Assembly: GCF_044788715.1 (NCBI RefSeq)
Contig: NZ_CP173170.1
Span: 4,960,001 to 5,024,000, forward strand
DNA: 64,000 bases
Direction of reading: 5' to 3'
From: Methylotuvimicrobium sp018830325
Lineage (GTDB): Bacteria; Pseudomonadota; Gammaproteobacteria; Methylococcales; Methylomonadaceae
Shown piece after piece: positions 1 through 8,373 of the stretch; the first letter of the stretch is position 1; each line of letters begins with the position of its first letter. The notes beneath the pieces are model-generated. The model had not been told where the DNA came from. It did not search any database and was given only the letters and a program-made list of their open reading frames with translations. Both the position numbers and the translations under genes were made by a program.

Positions 1-864
1 AAGTTGGGCGCGTTATTCCATATCACCGATGAATTAACGATTCACGGGCAATATGCAGAAGGGTTCCGCGGCCCGAATTTTGGCGAAAGCAACTCCGGTT
101 TCGTCAACGATCAATTCGGTTATCAAACGATCCCGAACTTCAATCTGACACCCGAAACCAGCACCGGATTTGAGATCGGTTTGCGCGGCAAAGGTGCGGC
201 CGGAACGTTCGATCTGACTTTTTTTCGCAACGATTACAAGAATTTTTTGTTTTTGGATACGGTTTGCGTACCTTCGGCGGCGACCGGATTCTGTTTGGCC
301 TACGGTGATACGCCAAGATTGACATTTCAGCAAATCAATAACCCGGACGATATCCGGATTCAGGGCGTCGAATTCAAAAGCCAACTTTACTTGGATTGGT
401 TTCACGAAACTTTGGAAGGAGCGAGTTTAATAGTCAGCGGATCGTATGCAGAGGGCGTCAATCTCGAAACCGGTTCCGTAAACGACGTGTCCTTACGCGG
501 CATCAGTCCGGCCAAAGGCGTGATCGGCCTGCGCTACGAAGAACCTACTGGAATCTGGGGTTCTGAATTGATATTAACCTTGGTCGACGCCAAGCATCCG
601 AAGACAGCGCCGGACGATGCGCAATTCCTGCCCCGAGGATACGGCGTCGTCGACTTTAACGGTTACTACCGTTTCAACGACCATGTTTCGGTTAACGTCG
701 GTGTTTTCAATTTGTTCGACAAAACCTACATCGACTGGGAAGACATCAATACGCGGGCCGGCGACCCGCATGCGACGTTCGGGGCCTACGCGAACGCCGA
801 TTTCTGGAAGCGTTATTCGCGACCGGGGCGCAACGTCGGCGCGACGCTAAAAATAGCATTCTGA
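1..864 (+). CDS. TonB-dependent outer-membrane receptor, C-terminal part (heme/siderophore type)
   Basis: The gene enters the window from the left in frame 1, so only about the last 287 codons are visible. They show beta-barrel strands: a TonB-receptor style segment YAEGFRGPNF near the start, alternating amphipathic strands, a late segment NVGVFNLFDKTYIDW typical of hemoglobin/transferrin-type receptors, and the C-terminal strand GATLKIAF ending in the terminal Phe required for BAM-dependent outer-membrane insertion. In this family the barrel binds an iron source outside the cell and TonB energises import into the periplasm. The downstream HemS, HugZ and HmuTUV genes on the same strand make heme the most likely substrate; that is inference from context. 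The plug domain and promoter lie outside the window. Confidence 0.9.
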   Translation, partial: KLGALFHITDELTIHGQYAEGFRGPNFGESNSGFVNDQFGYQTIPNFNLTPETSTGFEIGLRGKGAAGTFDLTFFRNDYKNFLFLDTVCVPSAATGFCLAYGDTPRLTFQQINNPDDIRIQGVEFKSQLYLDWFHETLEGASLIVSGSYAEGVNLETGSVNDVSLRGISPAKGVIGLRYEEPTGIWGSELILTLVDAKHPKTAPDDAQFLPRGYGVVDFNGYYRFNDHVSVNVGVFNLFDKTYIDWEDINTRAGDPHATFGAYANADFWKRYSRPGRNVGATLKIAF

Positions 865-873
865 GATACGGCG

Positions 874-1131
874 ATGCACACAAGTTACAAAGACATCAAA
901 CACAAGTTATCGGGATTGTTCGACGAATTGTTCGCGCATAACGGTTATGCTGATTTGCGTATCGAAATGCGCATTCTCAAACGAGGGCAAAAAGAAGTGA
1001 TTCTATATTGCGGGAAGCAATACCGTTATATCGCCGAATACCGCTCAGAGCTCGCAGCAAAAGTACCCCAGAGCAATTCAAGCGAAGCTGAGGAAATCGA
1101 AACGGACGAACCGAAGAAAGATATCAAGTGA
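874..1131 (+). CDS. hypothetical 85-aa protein following the TonB receptor
   Basis: The ORF starts 9 bp after the receptor stop, so it is probably co-transcribed with it. The product has no signal peptide or membrane segment. Residues 1-60 look like a small folded cytoplasmic domain rich in charged and aromatic residues (RIEMRILKRGQKEVILYCG, QYRYIAEYR), and the last 25 residues are an acidic, probably disordered tail (EEIETDEPKKD). I do not recognise the family. Its position directly behind a heme-type receptor suggests an accessory role in heme or iron uptake, but nothing in the sequence proves this. The ribosome-binding site is weak, consistent with translational coupling. Confidence 0.6.
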   Translation: MHTSYKDIKHKLSGLFDELFAHNGYADLRIEMRILKRGQKEVILYCGKQYRYIAEYRSELAAKVPQSNSSEAEEIETDEPKKDIK

Positions 1132-1287
1132 ATTTAAAGTGCAGCACCGCCGCTTCTCCTCCTAAAGAAAAGCTGCGGATGGACGGTTTGGCACCGAAAT
1201 GCGGCATATCGAAACGACAACATCGAAAGATCCTTTTGTCTTTGCGGCTAAGAAAAGGGGCTTAATTTTCATTAAAGAGGACAAGCT

Positions 1288-2010
1288 ATGAATAAAAGAT
1301 CACATTTTATGCTCGCCGCAGCGATGCTAAGTTTTTCCGGTATCACTTCGGCGGATTTTACCAATGGGCCGAATCCTTATAATCCGGGATTCGGTTTCGA
1401 TGCCCCGCATGAGGCATCTTGGGGCGGATGGACGCGCGGCGATGCCGGTACGCTCTACGCCGAATGGGATACCTTCTTCGATACTTCCTACGGCACTGCA
1501 ACCGACCGCACCGCGGCTCCGGACGTCGGCAGCGCCAATACCGGCGATGCCTATCTTGGTTGGAGTGCCGGAACTTTTGCGGCAGGTACCGGCAATTTGT
1601 ATAGCTTTTCCGTTCCGCAAAACTATAACGCGATCGTCGCGGGCAGCGTCGGGGAGGGACCTGTTCGTGCCGTCCTCCAGTTCGAAAGCTGGGGAACCGA
1701 AATGAATTATAGCGCAATCACTTTGAACGGTTTGGCACCGACGTTTACCGAGCAGACTTATTTTCAAGCCGATTATCCAAGCTCGTTCGGTCCGGTTGAT
1801 CTTGTCCAATTTTTAGCGTACTGGGATTTGCCAGCCGAATTGTTGACCTATAACTTCTCGTTCGGCAGCGACTCTCATCAAAGTCTCGCACAAGTAGCCG
1901 TCGACATAGCCGCGGTTCCCGTTCCTGGCGCCGTCTGGTTAATGGGGTCGGCTCTGCTGGGCTTAACCGGTTGGCGGCGTAAGCAATACTCGACTGTAAG
2001 TGTCGGCTAA
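1288..2010 (+). CDS. PEP-CTERM-type exported protein in the heme locus
   Basis: The 240-aa product has an N-terminal signal peptide (residues 1-22, ending ITSA) and a C-terminal sorting signal: a Val-Pro-Val-Pro-Gly motif, a hydrophobic helix (WLMGSALLGLTG) and a basic tail WRRK. This is the arrangement of proteins cut by an exosortase at the cell surface; the VPVPGAVWL form is a common variant of the PEP motif. The central part is rich in Gly, Tyr, Trp and Asn, like a secreted beta protein, and I recognise no enzyme domain. An AAAGAGGA-like ribosome-binding site precedes the ATG. Its place between a TonB receptor and hemS is unusual and could mean a surface heme-binding role (inference). Confidence 0.8.
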   Translation: MNKRSHFMLAAAMLSFSGITSADFTNGPNPYNPGFGFDAPHEASWGGWTRGDAGTLYAEWDTFFDTSYGTATDRTAAPDVGSANTGDAYLGWSAGTFAAGTGNLYSFSVPQNYNAIVAGSVGEGPVRAVLQFESWGTEMNYSAITLNGLAPTFTEQTYFQADYPSSFGPVDLVQFLAYWDLPAELLTYNFSFGSDSHQSLAQVAVDIAAVPVPGAVWLMGSALLGLTGWRRKQYSTVSVG

Positions 2011-2022
2011 ATGCGACTAACC

Positions 2023-2059
2023 CCGAGCCGGACAACTCGGTTCGGCTCGGACCCTATTT
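2023..2059 (+). terminator. possible rho-independent terminator after the PEP-CTERM gene
   Basis: An 8-bp stem (CCGAGCCG at 2023-2030, CGGCTCGG at 2043-2050) closes a 12-nt loop and is followed by ACCCTATTTT. It begins 12 bp after the stop of the PEP-CTERM gene. The T-run is short, so termination may be partial and read into the hemS operon. Confidence 0.45.
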
Positions 2060-2093
2060 TAATCTAAAAGCGCCGATGCGCCGGGAGGATTAA

Positions 2094-2372
2094 ATGTATC
2101 GAATACAGACGCAACCGGTTAGACCCGGACCTACCGAACTCGAGGAGGAAATTCGGCTGTACATGCGGCTATATCTCACGCAACGGGTATGGTTCATATC
2201 GCAGGCGGTGGTCGAACTGATCGACGCACTAATCGGCCACCCCGAGTTCGACGGAACGCCTGAACAACGCTGCGGTTTCATACGCCTAGCAGGAATTTGG
2301 CGCTGCATTGCATGGATAGACCGCTGTACGCAGACTCAGGCGGCCGGTTACGAAAATTCGCAAGAGGAATGA
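2094..2372 (+). CDS. hypothetical 92-aa protein translationally coupled to hemS
   Basis: A strong ribosome-binding site (GGGAGGA at about 2081-2088) precedes the ATG, and the stop codon overlaps the start of the HemS gene by ATGA. The protein is mostly helical with no signal peptide. It has an acidic patch ELEEEIRLYMRLYL followed by a Trp/Cys-containing helix (LAGIWRCIAWIDRCTQTQ). I do not recognise the family. The 4-bp overlap argues that it is made together with the hemin-handling protein and may act with it, which is inference from arrangement only. Confidence 0.65.
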   Translation: MYRIQTQPVRPGPTELEEEIRLYMRLYLTQRVWFISQAVVELIDALIGHPEFDGTPEQRCGFIRLAGIWRCIAWIDRCTQTQAAGYENSQEE

Positions 2373-3373
2373 TCATGTGCCAAGCAAAAGATAGTCAAAC
2401 GAACTCGATTTCTCCCGAGGCCTTAAAACGCCGCTGGGACGAACTACGCGAAAATAAGCCGCAATTGCGAATTAGGGAGGCCGCTTCCGCTTTGGAAGTC
2501 AGCGAGGTCGAGCTCCTGGCTACCGGTTGCGGGGAAAACGCGACGCGTCTTGAGGCCGATTGGCTTGGTCTGTTGAACGGAATCGAATCCCTTAGCCCGG
2601 TGCTTGCGTTGACTCGTAACGATGATGCGGTGCATGAAAAAACGGGTTTTTATCAAAGTATCCGGCTGACCCATGCCGGCGGACAGATTCAGGGCGATAA
2701 CATCGACCTGTTTCTGGATTTTCGCCATTGGCATTCGGCTTTCGCCGTGACCGAACAAACACGTCAGGGAGATCGCGACAGTTTGCAATTTTTCGACCGC
2801 GACGGTACTGCCGTGCATAAGATTTATATGACCGAAAACAGATGTATACCGGCCTACCGGGCCTTGATCGAACGTTACCGGTCCGAAGATCAATCGCAAC
2901 GGCAACATGTCGAACCTCCGTTACGAAACATTGATTCGGTAGCCGCCATGGCCGGCAACGATAGGCTAGGACAGGCATGGCATGAGCGCTTGATCTCCTG
3001 CGGTGCCGTGCCTTATCAAAGCACCGAGCCACTGCAAACCGAACGACTGCAGCCCTCGTCGTTTCGGCGTTTCATGGAAAAAGCGTCAGAAGTTGGCGCC
3101 GGTTTGACCGTTTTGGTCGGCAATGACGGTGCGGTGCAGGTCCATACGGGCCCGATCGAGAAATTAATGATCACCGGTCCCTGGTTCAACGTGCTCGACG
3201 ACGGTTTCAACTTGCATTTGAAGGAAGACGCGTTGGCGGAGCTTCGTCTGGCCGAACGGCGGGCCGGGAATACTTCAGTCAATACACTGGAGCTTTGCGA
3301 TGCCGCCGGGCGTCATATCGCGATGATTCTCTTCGAACATGCGGATTTGGGCAAATGCCTTACTCCATTTTGA
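2369..3373 (+). CDS. hmuS: HemS/HmuS/ChuS-family hemin-handling (heme-degrading) protein
   Basis: The 334-aa product has the length and two-repeat layout of HemS/ChuS/HmuS proteins, cytoplasmic proteins that accept heme delivered by HmuTUV and store, transfer or break it down. Typical segments are LKRRWDELRENKPQLRIREAA at the N-terminus, repeat-1 text ALTRNDDAVHEKTG and FRHWHSAFAV, and repeat-2 text VQVHTGPIEKLMITGPWFNVL with FNLHLKEDA. I chose ATG 2369, which overlaps the previous stop as ATGA and sits behind AAGAGGA; an upstream in-frame ATG at 2297 would only add 24 residues from the overlapping gene. Heme ligation by a His in each repeat is known for the family; I have not assigned the residue here. 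Confidence 0.9.
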   Translation: MIMCQAKDSQTNSISPEALKRRWDELRENKPQLRIREAASALEVSEVELLATGCGENATRLEADWLGLLNGIESLSPVLALTRNDDAVHEKTGFYQSIRLTHAGGQIQGDNIDLFLDFRHWHSAFAVTEQTRQGDRDSLQFFDRDGTAVHKIYMTENRCIPAYRALIERYRSEDQSQRQHVEPPLRNIDSVAAMAGNDRLGQAWHERLISCGAVPYQSTEPLQTERLQPSSFRRFMEKASEVGAGLTVLVGNDGAVQVHTGPIEKLMITGPWFNVLDDGFNLHLKEDALAELRLAERRAGNTSVNTLELCDAAGRHIAMILFEHADLGKCLTPF

Positions 3374-3690
3374 TTGAAAGACCGTCTAAGAATAAAAGGT
3401 ATGGGATATGTCTATCGAGGACCGCCGTAAACCCATCCATGGGGGCTTGACGGCAGCTAAGCGCCAAGGATGGCGTGAATGCAGATTTTGCAGGAGCAAA
3501 AATCTGTCCCTGCTGCCGACATCCTCGCTAGCCACAGCCCATACCTTCTAAAGTTATCTAATTTTTGACTATAAAGGGAGTAGGACGGATGTTTGAAATG
3601 GTTATCAACCCAAATTCCGCAATGCCGACCCCAGTAAATGCAAGAACATAACGGGCAATTCTTTTTTGAAATAACTAACGAGACAACGAC
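3374..3690. other. intergenic region with a dispersed-repeat fragment
   Basis: This 317-bp gap has no convincing gene. The sequence from about 3371 to 3430 (TTGATTGAAAGACCGTC and the following bases) is almost the same as 49030-49090, so both are copies of one dispersed repeat. The part around 3440-3530 shares the GCAGGAGCAAAAATCTG module also seen near 16340 and 50440. A short AT-rich stretch at 3540-3590 could hold the promoter of the next operon. Confidence 0.6.
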
Positions 3691-4239
3691 ATGAACGATA
3701 CCACAGTAGATTTTGAACAAGTCCGGGAAGACTGCAGCCGCCTGACCGATTCTTTCGATTCGGTATTAATGGCGACCGTAGGTTTGGACGGCAAACCGGA
3801 AGCCAGTTACGCAGCCTTTGTGAAATACGAAGGCGATTATTACATCTATATCAGCGAATTAGCGGCCCATACCCGCAATCTTTCGGAGAACGGCAAGGTC
3901 AGCCTGCTGTTCATCGAAGATGAAGATAAAGCATCGCATTTATTCGCGCGGCAACGGGCTACGTTTCAAGGACAGGCCGAAGAAATCGCGAGGGATAGCG
4001 AACAATTTCATTTTGTCATGGATGCGTTTCAACAGAAATTCGGGCAATTCATCGAGATGTTGAAGAAATTGCAGGACTTCCATTTGTTTCGTATTCATCC
4101 AACAAAAGGCTCGTTTGTACAAGGCTTTGCCCGCGCTTTCACGATCGAAGGCGAAACCTTGGACGAATTCCGTCACGTCAACGATACCGGGCATCGTGGC
4201 AGCGTGCGCAGCAAGCCGGAATCGATGCCGGCGCATTGA
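3691..4239 (+). CDS. hugZ: HugZ/HutZ-type heme utilisation protein (pyridoxamine-phosphate-oxidase fold)
   Basis: The 182-aa product matches the split-barrel family of HugZ and HutZ: VLMATVGLDGKPEASYAAFV near the start, YYIYISELAAHTRNL, a KVSLLFIEDE strand, and a C-terminal FRIHPTKGSFVQGFARAF segment. Family members bind heme and several cleave it to release iron in the cytoplasm. The gene lies between hemS and hmuT, all on the + strand, with 21 bp to hmuT, so it is probably the first gene of the hugZ-hmuTUV unit. The start codon is preceded by ACGAGACAACG, a modest ribosome-binding site. Confidence 0.85.
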   Translation: MNDTTVDFEQVREDCSRLTDSFDSVLMATVGLDGKPEASYAAFVKYEGDYYIYISELAAHTRNLSENGKVSLLFIEDEDKASHLFARQRATFQGQAEEIARDSEQFHFVMDAFQQKFGQFIEMLKKLQDFHLFRIHPTKGSFVQGFARAFTIEGETLDEFRHVNDTGHRGSVRSKPESMPAH

Positions 4240-4260
4240 TTGCGCGAACGGAAAAGCAGC

Positions 4261-5133
4261 ATGAATAAAAACACACTATTCAAGTTCGTCCGCACCGTCA
4301 TGTGTTGCGCCATGTTCGTAACTGCAAGCGCTTCAGCAAAAGAGCCACGCATCGTTGCGGTCGGTGGCGCATTGACCGAAATCGTTTACGCACTCGGCGA
4401 GGAACGCTTGTTGGCCGGCGTCGACACAACCAGCCAATGGCCTGAAGCGGCGAAAGCATTACCGCAAGTAGGCTATATGCGAAACCTTTCGGCAGAAGGC
4501 ATTTTGTCGCTGATGCCGACTCTATTGTTGACGACGCAAAGTTCGGGGCCGCAAACGGTTATCGAACAGATCCGGCAAGCCGGTGTGGAAATCAAAACCG
4601 TTAACGAAGACAATTCGGCGGACGGCGTGGTGTCCAAAATTCGAGCCGTCGCCGAATGGTTGAATGCGTCCGAACAGGGCGAGTGCTTGGCGAAACAGGT
4701 AAAAGAAGACTTCGATCGACTCGAGCGGTTCACGTCCGGAATTGCGCAGCGCCCAAAAGTATTGTTTGTGCTGGCCATATCGCGCGGCGCACCGATCGTC
4801 TCGGGTGAGGGAACGCCTGCCGATGCGATGATCCGTATCGCCGGCGGCGACAATGCTTTGAAAGGTTTCGAAGGCTTTAAGCCGGCAAGTAGCGAAGCGT
4901 TGATCGAAGCAGCGCCGGATGTGATCGTTTTAACCGATATGGCAGCGAATGCGATCGGCGGCATCGACCGCTTGTTCGGAATGCCCGGTTTCGGTGCGAC
5001 ACCGGCCGGCAAGCTACGCAAAGCGGTAACGATGGATGCCCTGTATTTGTTGGGATTCGGCCCGAGATCCGGTCAAGCCGCGTTGGATTTGGCGACGCGC
5101 CTGCGCACCGTCAATACTTTGGCGTCCGAATGA
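4261..5133 (+). CDS. hmuT: HmuT periplasmic heme-binding protein
   Basis: The 290-aa product begins with a signal peptide (MNKNTLFKFVRTV then a hydrophobic stretch ending ASASA) and continues with RIVAVGGALTEIVYALG, the start of class-III periplasmic binding proteins of the cobalamin/heme type. Other family features are LLAGVDTTSQWP, the PTLLLTT segment, LFVLAISRGAPIVSGEGTPAD and IVLTDMAANAIGG. It delivers heme from the outer-membrane receptor to the HmuUV transporter. I chose ATG 4261; the reading frame extends 21 bp upstream but that extension lacks a better start. The stop overlaps the permease start by 4 bp. Confidence 0.92.
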   Translation: MNKNTLFKFVRTVMCCAMFVTASASAKEPRIVAVGGALTEIVYALGEERLLAGVDTTSQWPEAAKALPQVGYMRNLSAEGILSLMPTLLLTTQSSGPQTVIEQIRQAGVEIKTVNEDNSADGVVSKIRAVAEWLNASEQGECLAKQVKEDFDRLERFTSGIAQRPKVLFVLAISRGAPIVSGEGTPADAMIRIAGGDNALKGFEGFKPASSEALIEAAPDVIVLTDMAANAIGGIDRLFGMPGFGATPAGKLRKAVTMDALYLLGFGPRSGQAALDLATRLRTVNTLASE

Positions 5134-6200
5134 TGAAAGCGGCGTTTGCTGTGTCAAGCGTAACGAAACGCTCCGCAGTCCTCGGAGGTTTGACGCTGCT
5201 GCTGTTTGTAATGGTCATTGTATCGCTTGGAATCGGCGCCTATTCGATTTCACCGGGCCAAGTACTCGCCATTCTGAGCGAGGTTTTCGGTCTGCAACTG
5301 CCCTGGCCGTTCGATGACGGCCATCGCGCCGTACTGGAATCGATACGCGGTCCGCGTATCGCACTCGGCGTGTTGATTGGCGCGACGCTGGCCGTCTCGG
5401 GTGCGGCAATGCAGGGCTTGTTCCGTAACCCGCTTGCCGACCCGGCATTGATCGGCGTATCGAGCGGCGCGGCATTGGCAGCGGTCGCTGCGATCGTGCT
5501 CGAAACCAGCCTGCTGCGAAACGTGGCGCAAATACTCGGTTATTATTATCTGCCTGCAGCGGCTTTTTCGGGCGGATTCGCGGTGACTTGGCTGGTCTAC
5601 CGTTTCGCCGGTTCCGGCGGCCGTCTCGATATCGCTTCGCTGCTGCTGGCCGGAATCGCCGTCAATGCATTGGCAGGTTCCTTAACGGGTTTGTTGACTT
5701 CGATTGCCGACGATCAGCAATTACGTACCTTAACATTTTGGAGCATGGGCAGTCTCGGCGGCGCTAACTGGAGTCAAGTCGTCGCCGGCTTGCCGTTTTT
5801 TCTGCTGAACTTGTTGTTACTCCCCTATTTTTCAAGCGCGTTGAATGCGCTATTACTCGGCGAGGCGGAAGCTGGGCATCTCGGATTTTCGGTCGAAACC
5901 GTCAAAACCGCAGTGATCGTTCTGGTTGCACTCGGTGTGGGCTGTTGCGTCGCATTGGGCGGCATCATCGGTTTCATAGGGCTGGTCGTACCGCATTTGC
6001 TAAGGCTCAGGCTCGGTCCAGACCATCGCATCATACTGCCGGGCTCGGCTCTGCTCGGCGCCAGTCTGTTGTTGGTATCGGACGGTTTGGCGCGCAGCTT
6101 GGCCGTGCCTGCCGAAATACCAATCGGTATCGTCACCGGTGTTTTGGGCAGCCCGTTCTTTTTGTGGTTACTGTATCGGCAACGGATGCTAGGAGGCTGA
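5130..6200 (+). CDS. hmuU: HmuU heme ABC transporter permease
   Basis: The 356-aa polytopic membrane protein has about ten hydrophobic helices and the FecCD/BtuC hallmark LAVSGAAMQGLFRNPLADP followed by LIGVSSGAAL. The late segment CVALGGIIGFIGLVVPHLLR is the conserved coupling-helix region that contacts the ATPase. The start overlaps the hmuT stop (ATGA), and there are two consecutive ATG codons. It forms the membrane channel of the heme importer together with HmuT and HmuV. Length and motifs are complete. Confidence 0.93.
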   Translation: MMKAAFAVSSVTKRSAVLGGLTLLLFVMVIVSLGIGAYSISPGQVLAILSEVFGLQLPWPFDDGHRAVLESIRGPRIALGVLIGATLAVSGAAMQGLFRNPLADPALIGVSSGAALAAVAAIVLETSLLRNVAQILGYYYLPAAAFSGGFAVTWLVYRFAGSGGRLDIASLLLAGIAVNALAGSLTGLLTSIADDQQLRTLTFWSMGSLGGANWSQVVAGLPFFLLNLLLLPYFSSALNALLLGEAEAGHLGFSVETVKTAVIVLVALGVGCCVALGGIIGFIGLVVPHLLRLRLGPDHRIILPGSALLGASLLLVSDGLARSLAVPAEIPIGIVTGVLGSPFFLWLLYRQRMLGG

Positions 6201-7004
6201 ATGCTGGAGGCGCGTAAGATAGTTGTCGGCATCGGCGGCAAGCGTTTGTTGGACGATATTACATTGTGCGTTAAGCCCGGCGAAGTACTCGCGGTCGTCG
6301 GGCCGAACGGTGCAGGCAAGTCGACACTGCTGAAAACAATGTGCGGCGATTTGATACCGCAGCACGGTTTCATTACGATGAACGGTACAGAACTCGACGA
6401 CTGGCCTATAGCCGAATTGGCCCGCGTGCGCGGCGTGCTGCCGCAAAACTCGACGCTATCCTTTCCGTTCACGGTACTGGAGGTCGTAGCGATGGGGCGC
6501 TGTCCGCATCGGCGTAACGGCGATCCGGCGCACGACGATGCTATCGTTCGGCAAGCAATGGCATTAACCGATACCGAAGGGTTCATCGATAGAATTTATA
6601 CTACGTTATCGGGCGGCGAGCGTCAGCGCGTACAATTGGCGAGAGTTTTGACGCAGATATGGGAACCGGTCGGTGATCTGCCACGCTATTTATTGCTCGA
6701 CGAGCCGACCTCGGCGCTCGATCTTGCGCATCAGCATAGCGTGTTAGCGATCGCCAGACGATTCGCCGACCGTTTTCAGGCCGGCGTTCTGGCGATTCTG
6801 CACGATTTGAATTTGGCTGCACTCTATGCCGACCGTATTGCGGTTCTGCATTCGGGCCGCTTGATGGCGTTCGACAGTCCAGAGCGGGTTTTAGATGCCG
6901 ATTTGATCATGGAAATTTTCGGCTATCCGGTAACGATAGCCGTTCACCCGATTAAAACGGATTGTCCGCTGGTGATTCCGCATTTGTTGCAAAATGCCGA
7001 ATGA
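6201..7004 (+). CDS. hmuV: HmuV heme ABC transporter ATP-binding protein
   Basis: The 267-aa ATPase has Walker A GPNGAGKST, signature LSGGERQRVQLARVL, Walker B YLLLDEPT and the H-loop in LAILHDLNLAALYADR. It starts immediately after the permease stop, behind TAGGAGGC. It powers heme import through HmuU. The signature motif and the order T-U-V match the hemin uptake subfamily of iron-chelate ABC importers. Confidence 0.93.
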   Translation: MLEARKIVVGIGGKRLLDDITLCVKPGEVLAVVGPNGAGKSTLLKTMCGDLIPQHGFITMNGTELDDWPIAELARVRGVLPQNSTLSFPFTVLEVVAMGRCPHRRNGDPAHDDAIVRQAMALTDTEGFIDRIYTTLSGGERQRVQLARVLTQIWEPVGDLPRYLLLDEPTSALDLAHQHSVLAIARRFADRFQAGVLAILHDLNLAALYADRIAVLHSGRLMAFDSPERVLDADLIMEIFGYPVTIAVHPIKTDCPLVIPHLLQNAE

Positions 7005-7053
7005 ATAAAACTAGGTTGCCTAACGGGCCGAATTGCGGATACAGAACGACAAA

Positions 7054-7212
7054 TTACAAGCGAGTCATCTTATCTCGATTTCTTTTGCGATAAATAAAAA
7101 TGCCCGCGCCGACTATTCCGGCGGTTAACGCCAGCATCAAAATGGGATGCTGATAAAACAAATCAAAAAAAGCGCCTACGCCTTGCGATGAACTGCGATA
7201 GTAAGGTCCCAT
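7054..7212 (-). CDS. 52-aa single-pass membrane peptide
   Basis: A short reading frame on the minus strand is preceded by a textbook ribosome-binding site (AGGAGGA, 5 nt before ATG). The product starts MGPYYRSSSQGVGAFFDLF, has a hydrophobic helix (residues about 22-42, PILMLALTAGIVGAGIFIY) and a basic tail RKRNRDKM. The pattern of a Gly/Ser N-terminus, one helix and a positive C-terminus is that of a small inner-membrane protein. It converges with hmuV and stands alone. Function is unknown; the strong ribosome-binding site is the main argument that it is real. Confidence 0.6.
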   Translation of the reverse strand: MGPYYRSSSQGVGAFFDLFYQHPILMLALTAGIVGAGIFIYRKRNRDKMTRL

Positions 7213-7806
7213 AAGTTCCTCCTGGGTTGAATATGCATTATAAAGAGCATACCTTCGGAATGTGCTTTGTCTACTCCATTTATACTCACATTACCGAACC
7301 CGACGACAGCTCCCTACCCAGGTGCGCGATGCGCACCCTACACCTGGCGTTCTCTAGCCTATGACCACCAACAGTTTCTAAGATATTTTGGATTAAAAAG
7401 CGTGACTAGCTAAAATAGCTTTTTTTCGACAGCCTACCCAACATCCCCATGAGCACCAACTTAAGGCGCAATACATTGATTCATAGTTGAAAAATAAGAG
7501 TGTAGCCACAAAATGATGGATTTCCGTTTCGCTACTACCCAGGCTACTGCTCTGCACAGACCTTCCTGCATGGATGATTTTGCGTAGGATGGGTAGAGGC
7601 GGAAGCCGAAACCCATCGTTTTTCAACCAGACGCAGTTTCTATCGCAGGACGGGGTTTATAAACCCTTCCGTAACGTTTTTTACCGTTTGCGGGTGCCCA
7701 TGATGGGTTTCCGCTTCGCTCCTACCCATCCTACTGCTTAATCAATCACTTAGATGCTTAGCGCTTATGCCCAACATCCCATGCTTAAGCCGAATGTCCA
7801 GCGCCG
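7213..7806. other. intergenic region rich in dispersed palindromic repeats
   Basis: No credible gene is present. It holds a short palindrome of the GGTGCGCGATGCGCACC type (about 7320-7340), also found at 25645. It also holds two related inverted repeats containing GGATGGGTAG and GAAACCCATC at about 7577-7620 and 7700-7736, in opposite orientation. These look like repetitive extragenic palindromes. Confidence 0.6.
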
Positions 7807-8373
7807 TTAGGCTTTCGGTAATGTCACTCCGGTTTGGCCTTGATATTTACCGCCTCGGTCCGCATAAGATGTATCGCAGACTTCGTCGCCGCCTAAAAAC
7901 AGCATTTGCGCGACACCTTCATTTGCGTAGATTTTGGCCGGCAACGGTGTGGTATTTGAAAACTCCAAGGTTACATGACCTTCCCATTCCGGCTCAAGCG
8001 GCGTGACGTTGACGATAATACCGCAGCGTGCATAAGTCGATTTGCCAAGGCAGATCGTCAGCACATCGCGCGGAATGCGAAAGAATTCGACAGTGCGCGC
8101 CAACGCGAACGAATTCGGTGGAATGATGCAGACATCGGATTTAACGTCAACGAAACTCGCTTCGCTAAAATCCTTTGGATCGACGATTGCCGAATTAATG
8201 TTTGTGAAAATTTTAAATTCGTCCGAGCAACGTACGTCGTATCCGTAACTCGAAGTACCATACGAAATCACTCGGCCTTTTTCCGTCTCCCTAACCTGCG
8301 TTGCGGCGAACGGCTCGATCATGCCGTGTTGTTCCGCCATCCGGCGTATCCACTTATCCGATTTGATGCTCAT
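7807..8373 (-). CDS. dcd: dCTP deaminase
   Basis: The 188-aa enzyme deaminates dCTP to dUTP, feeding thymidylate synthesis in the cytoplasm. Visible family motifs are VISYGTSSYGYDVR near residue 40, LGKSTYARCG (Ser112 and Arg116, which match the conserved Ser/Arg pair), and VTLEFSN with Glu137, which aligns with the catalytic Glu of the E. coli enzyme. The C-terminus YADRGGKYQGQTG closes over the triphosphate. Length is normal. The gene appears to be monocistronic; Mrp lies 400 bp upstream on the same strand. Confidence 0.95.
   Translation of the reverse strand: MSIKSDKWIRRMAEQHGMIEPFAATQVRETEKGRVISYGTSSYGYDVRCSDEFKIFTNINSAIVDPKDFSEASFVDVKSDVCIIPPNSFALARTVEFFRIPRDVLTICLGKSTYARCGIIVNVTPLEPEWEGHVTLEFSNTTPLPAKIYANEGVAQMLFLGGDEVCDTSYADRGGKYQGQTGVTLPKA

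Noticed and set aside
1187..1202. Sigma-54-like TTGGCACCGAAATGC upstream of the 1288 PEP-CTERM gene
   Set aside because: The spacing between GG and GC is 9, one less than required, and no palindromic motif like those at 14611 and 19643 is near.
7393..7626. 77-codon minus-strand ORF
   Set aside because: It lies over dispersed repeats and has a product without domain-like features or a ribosome-binding site.
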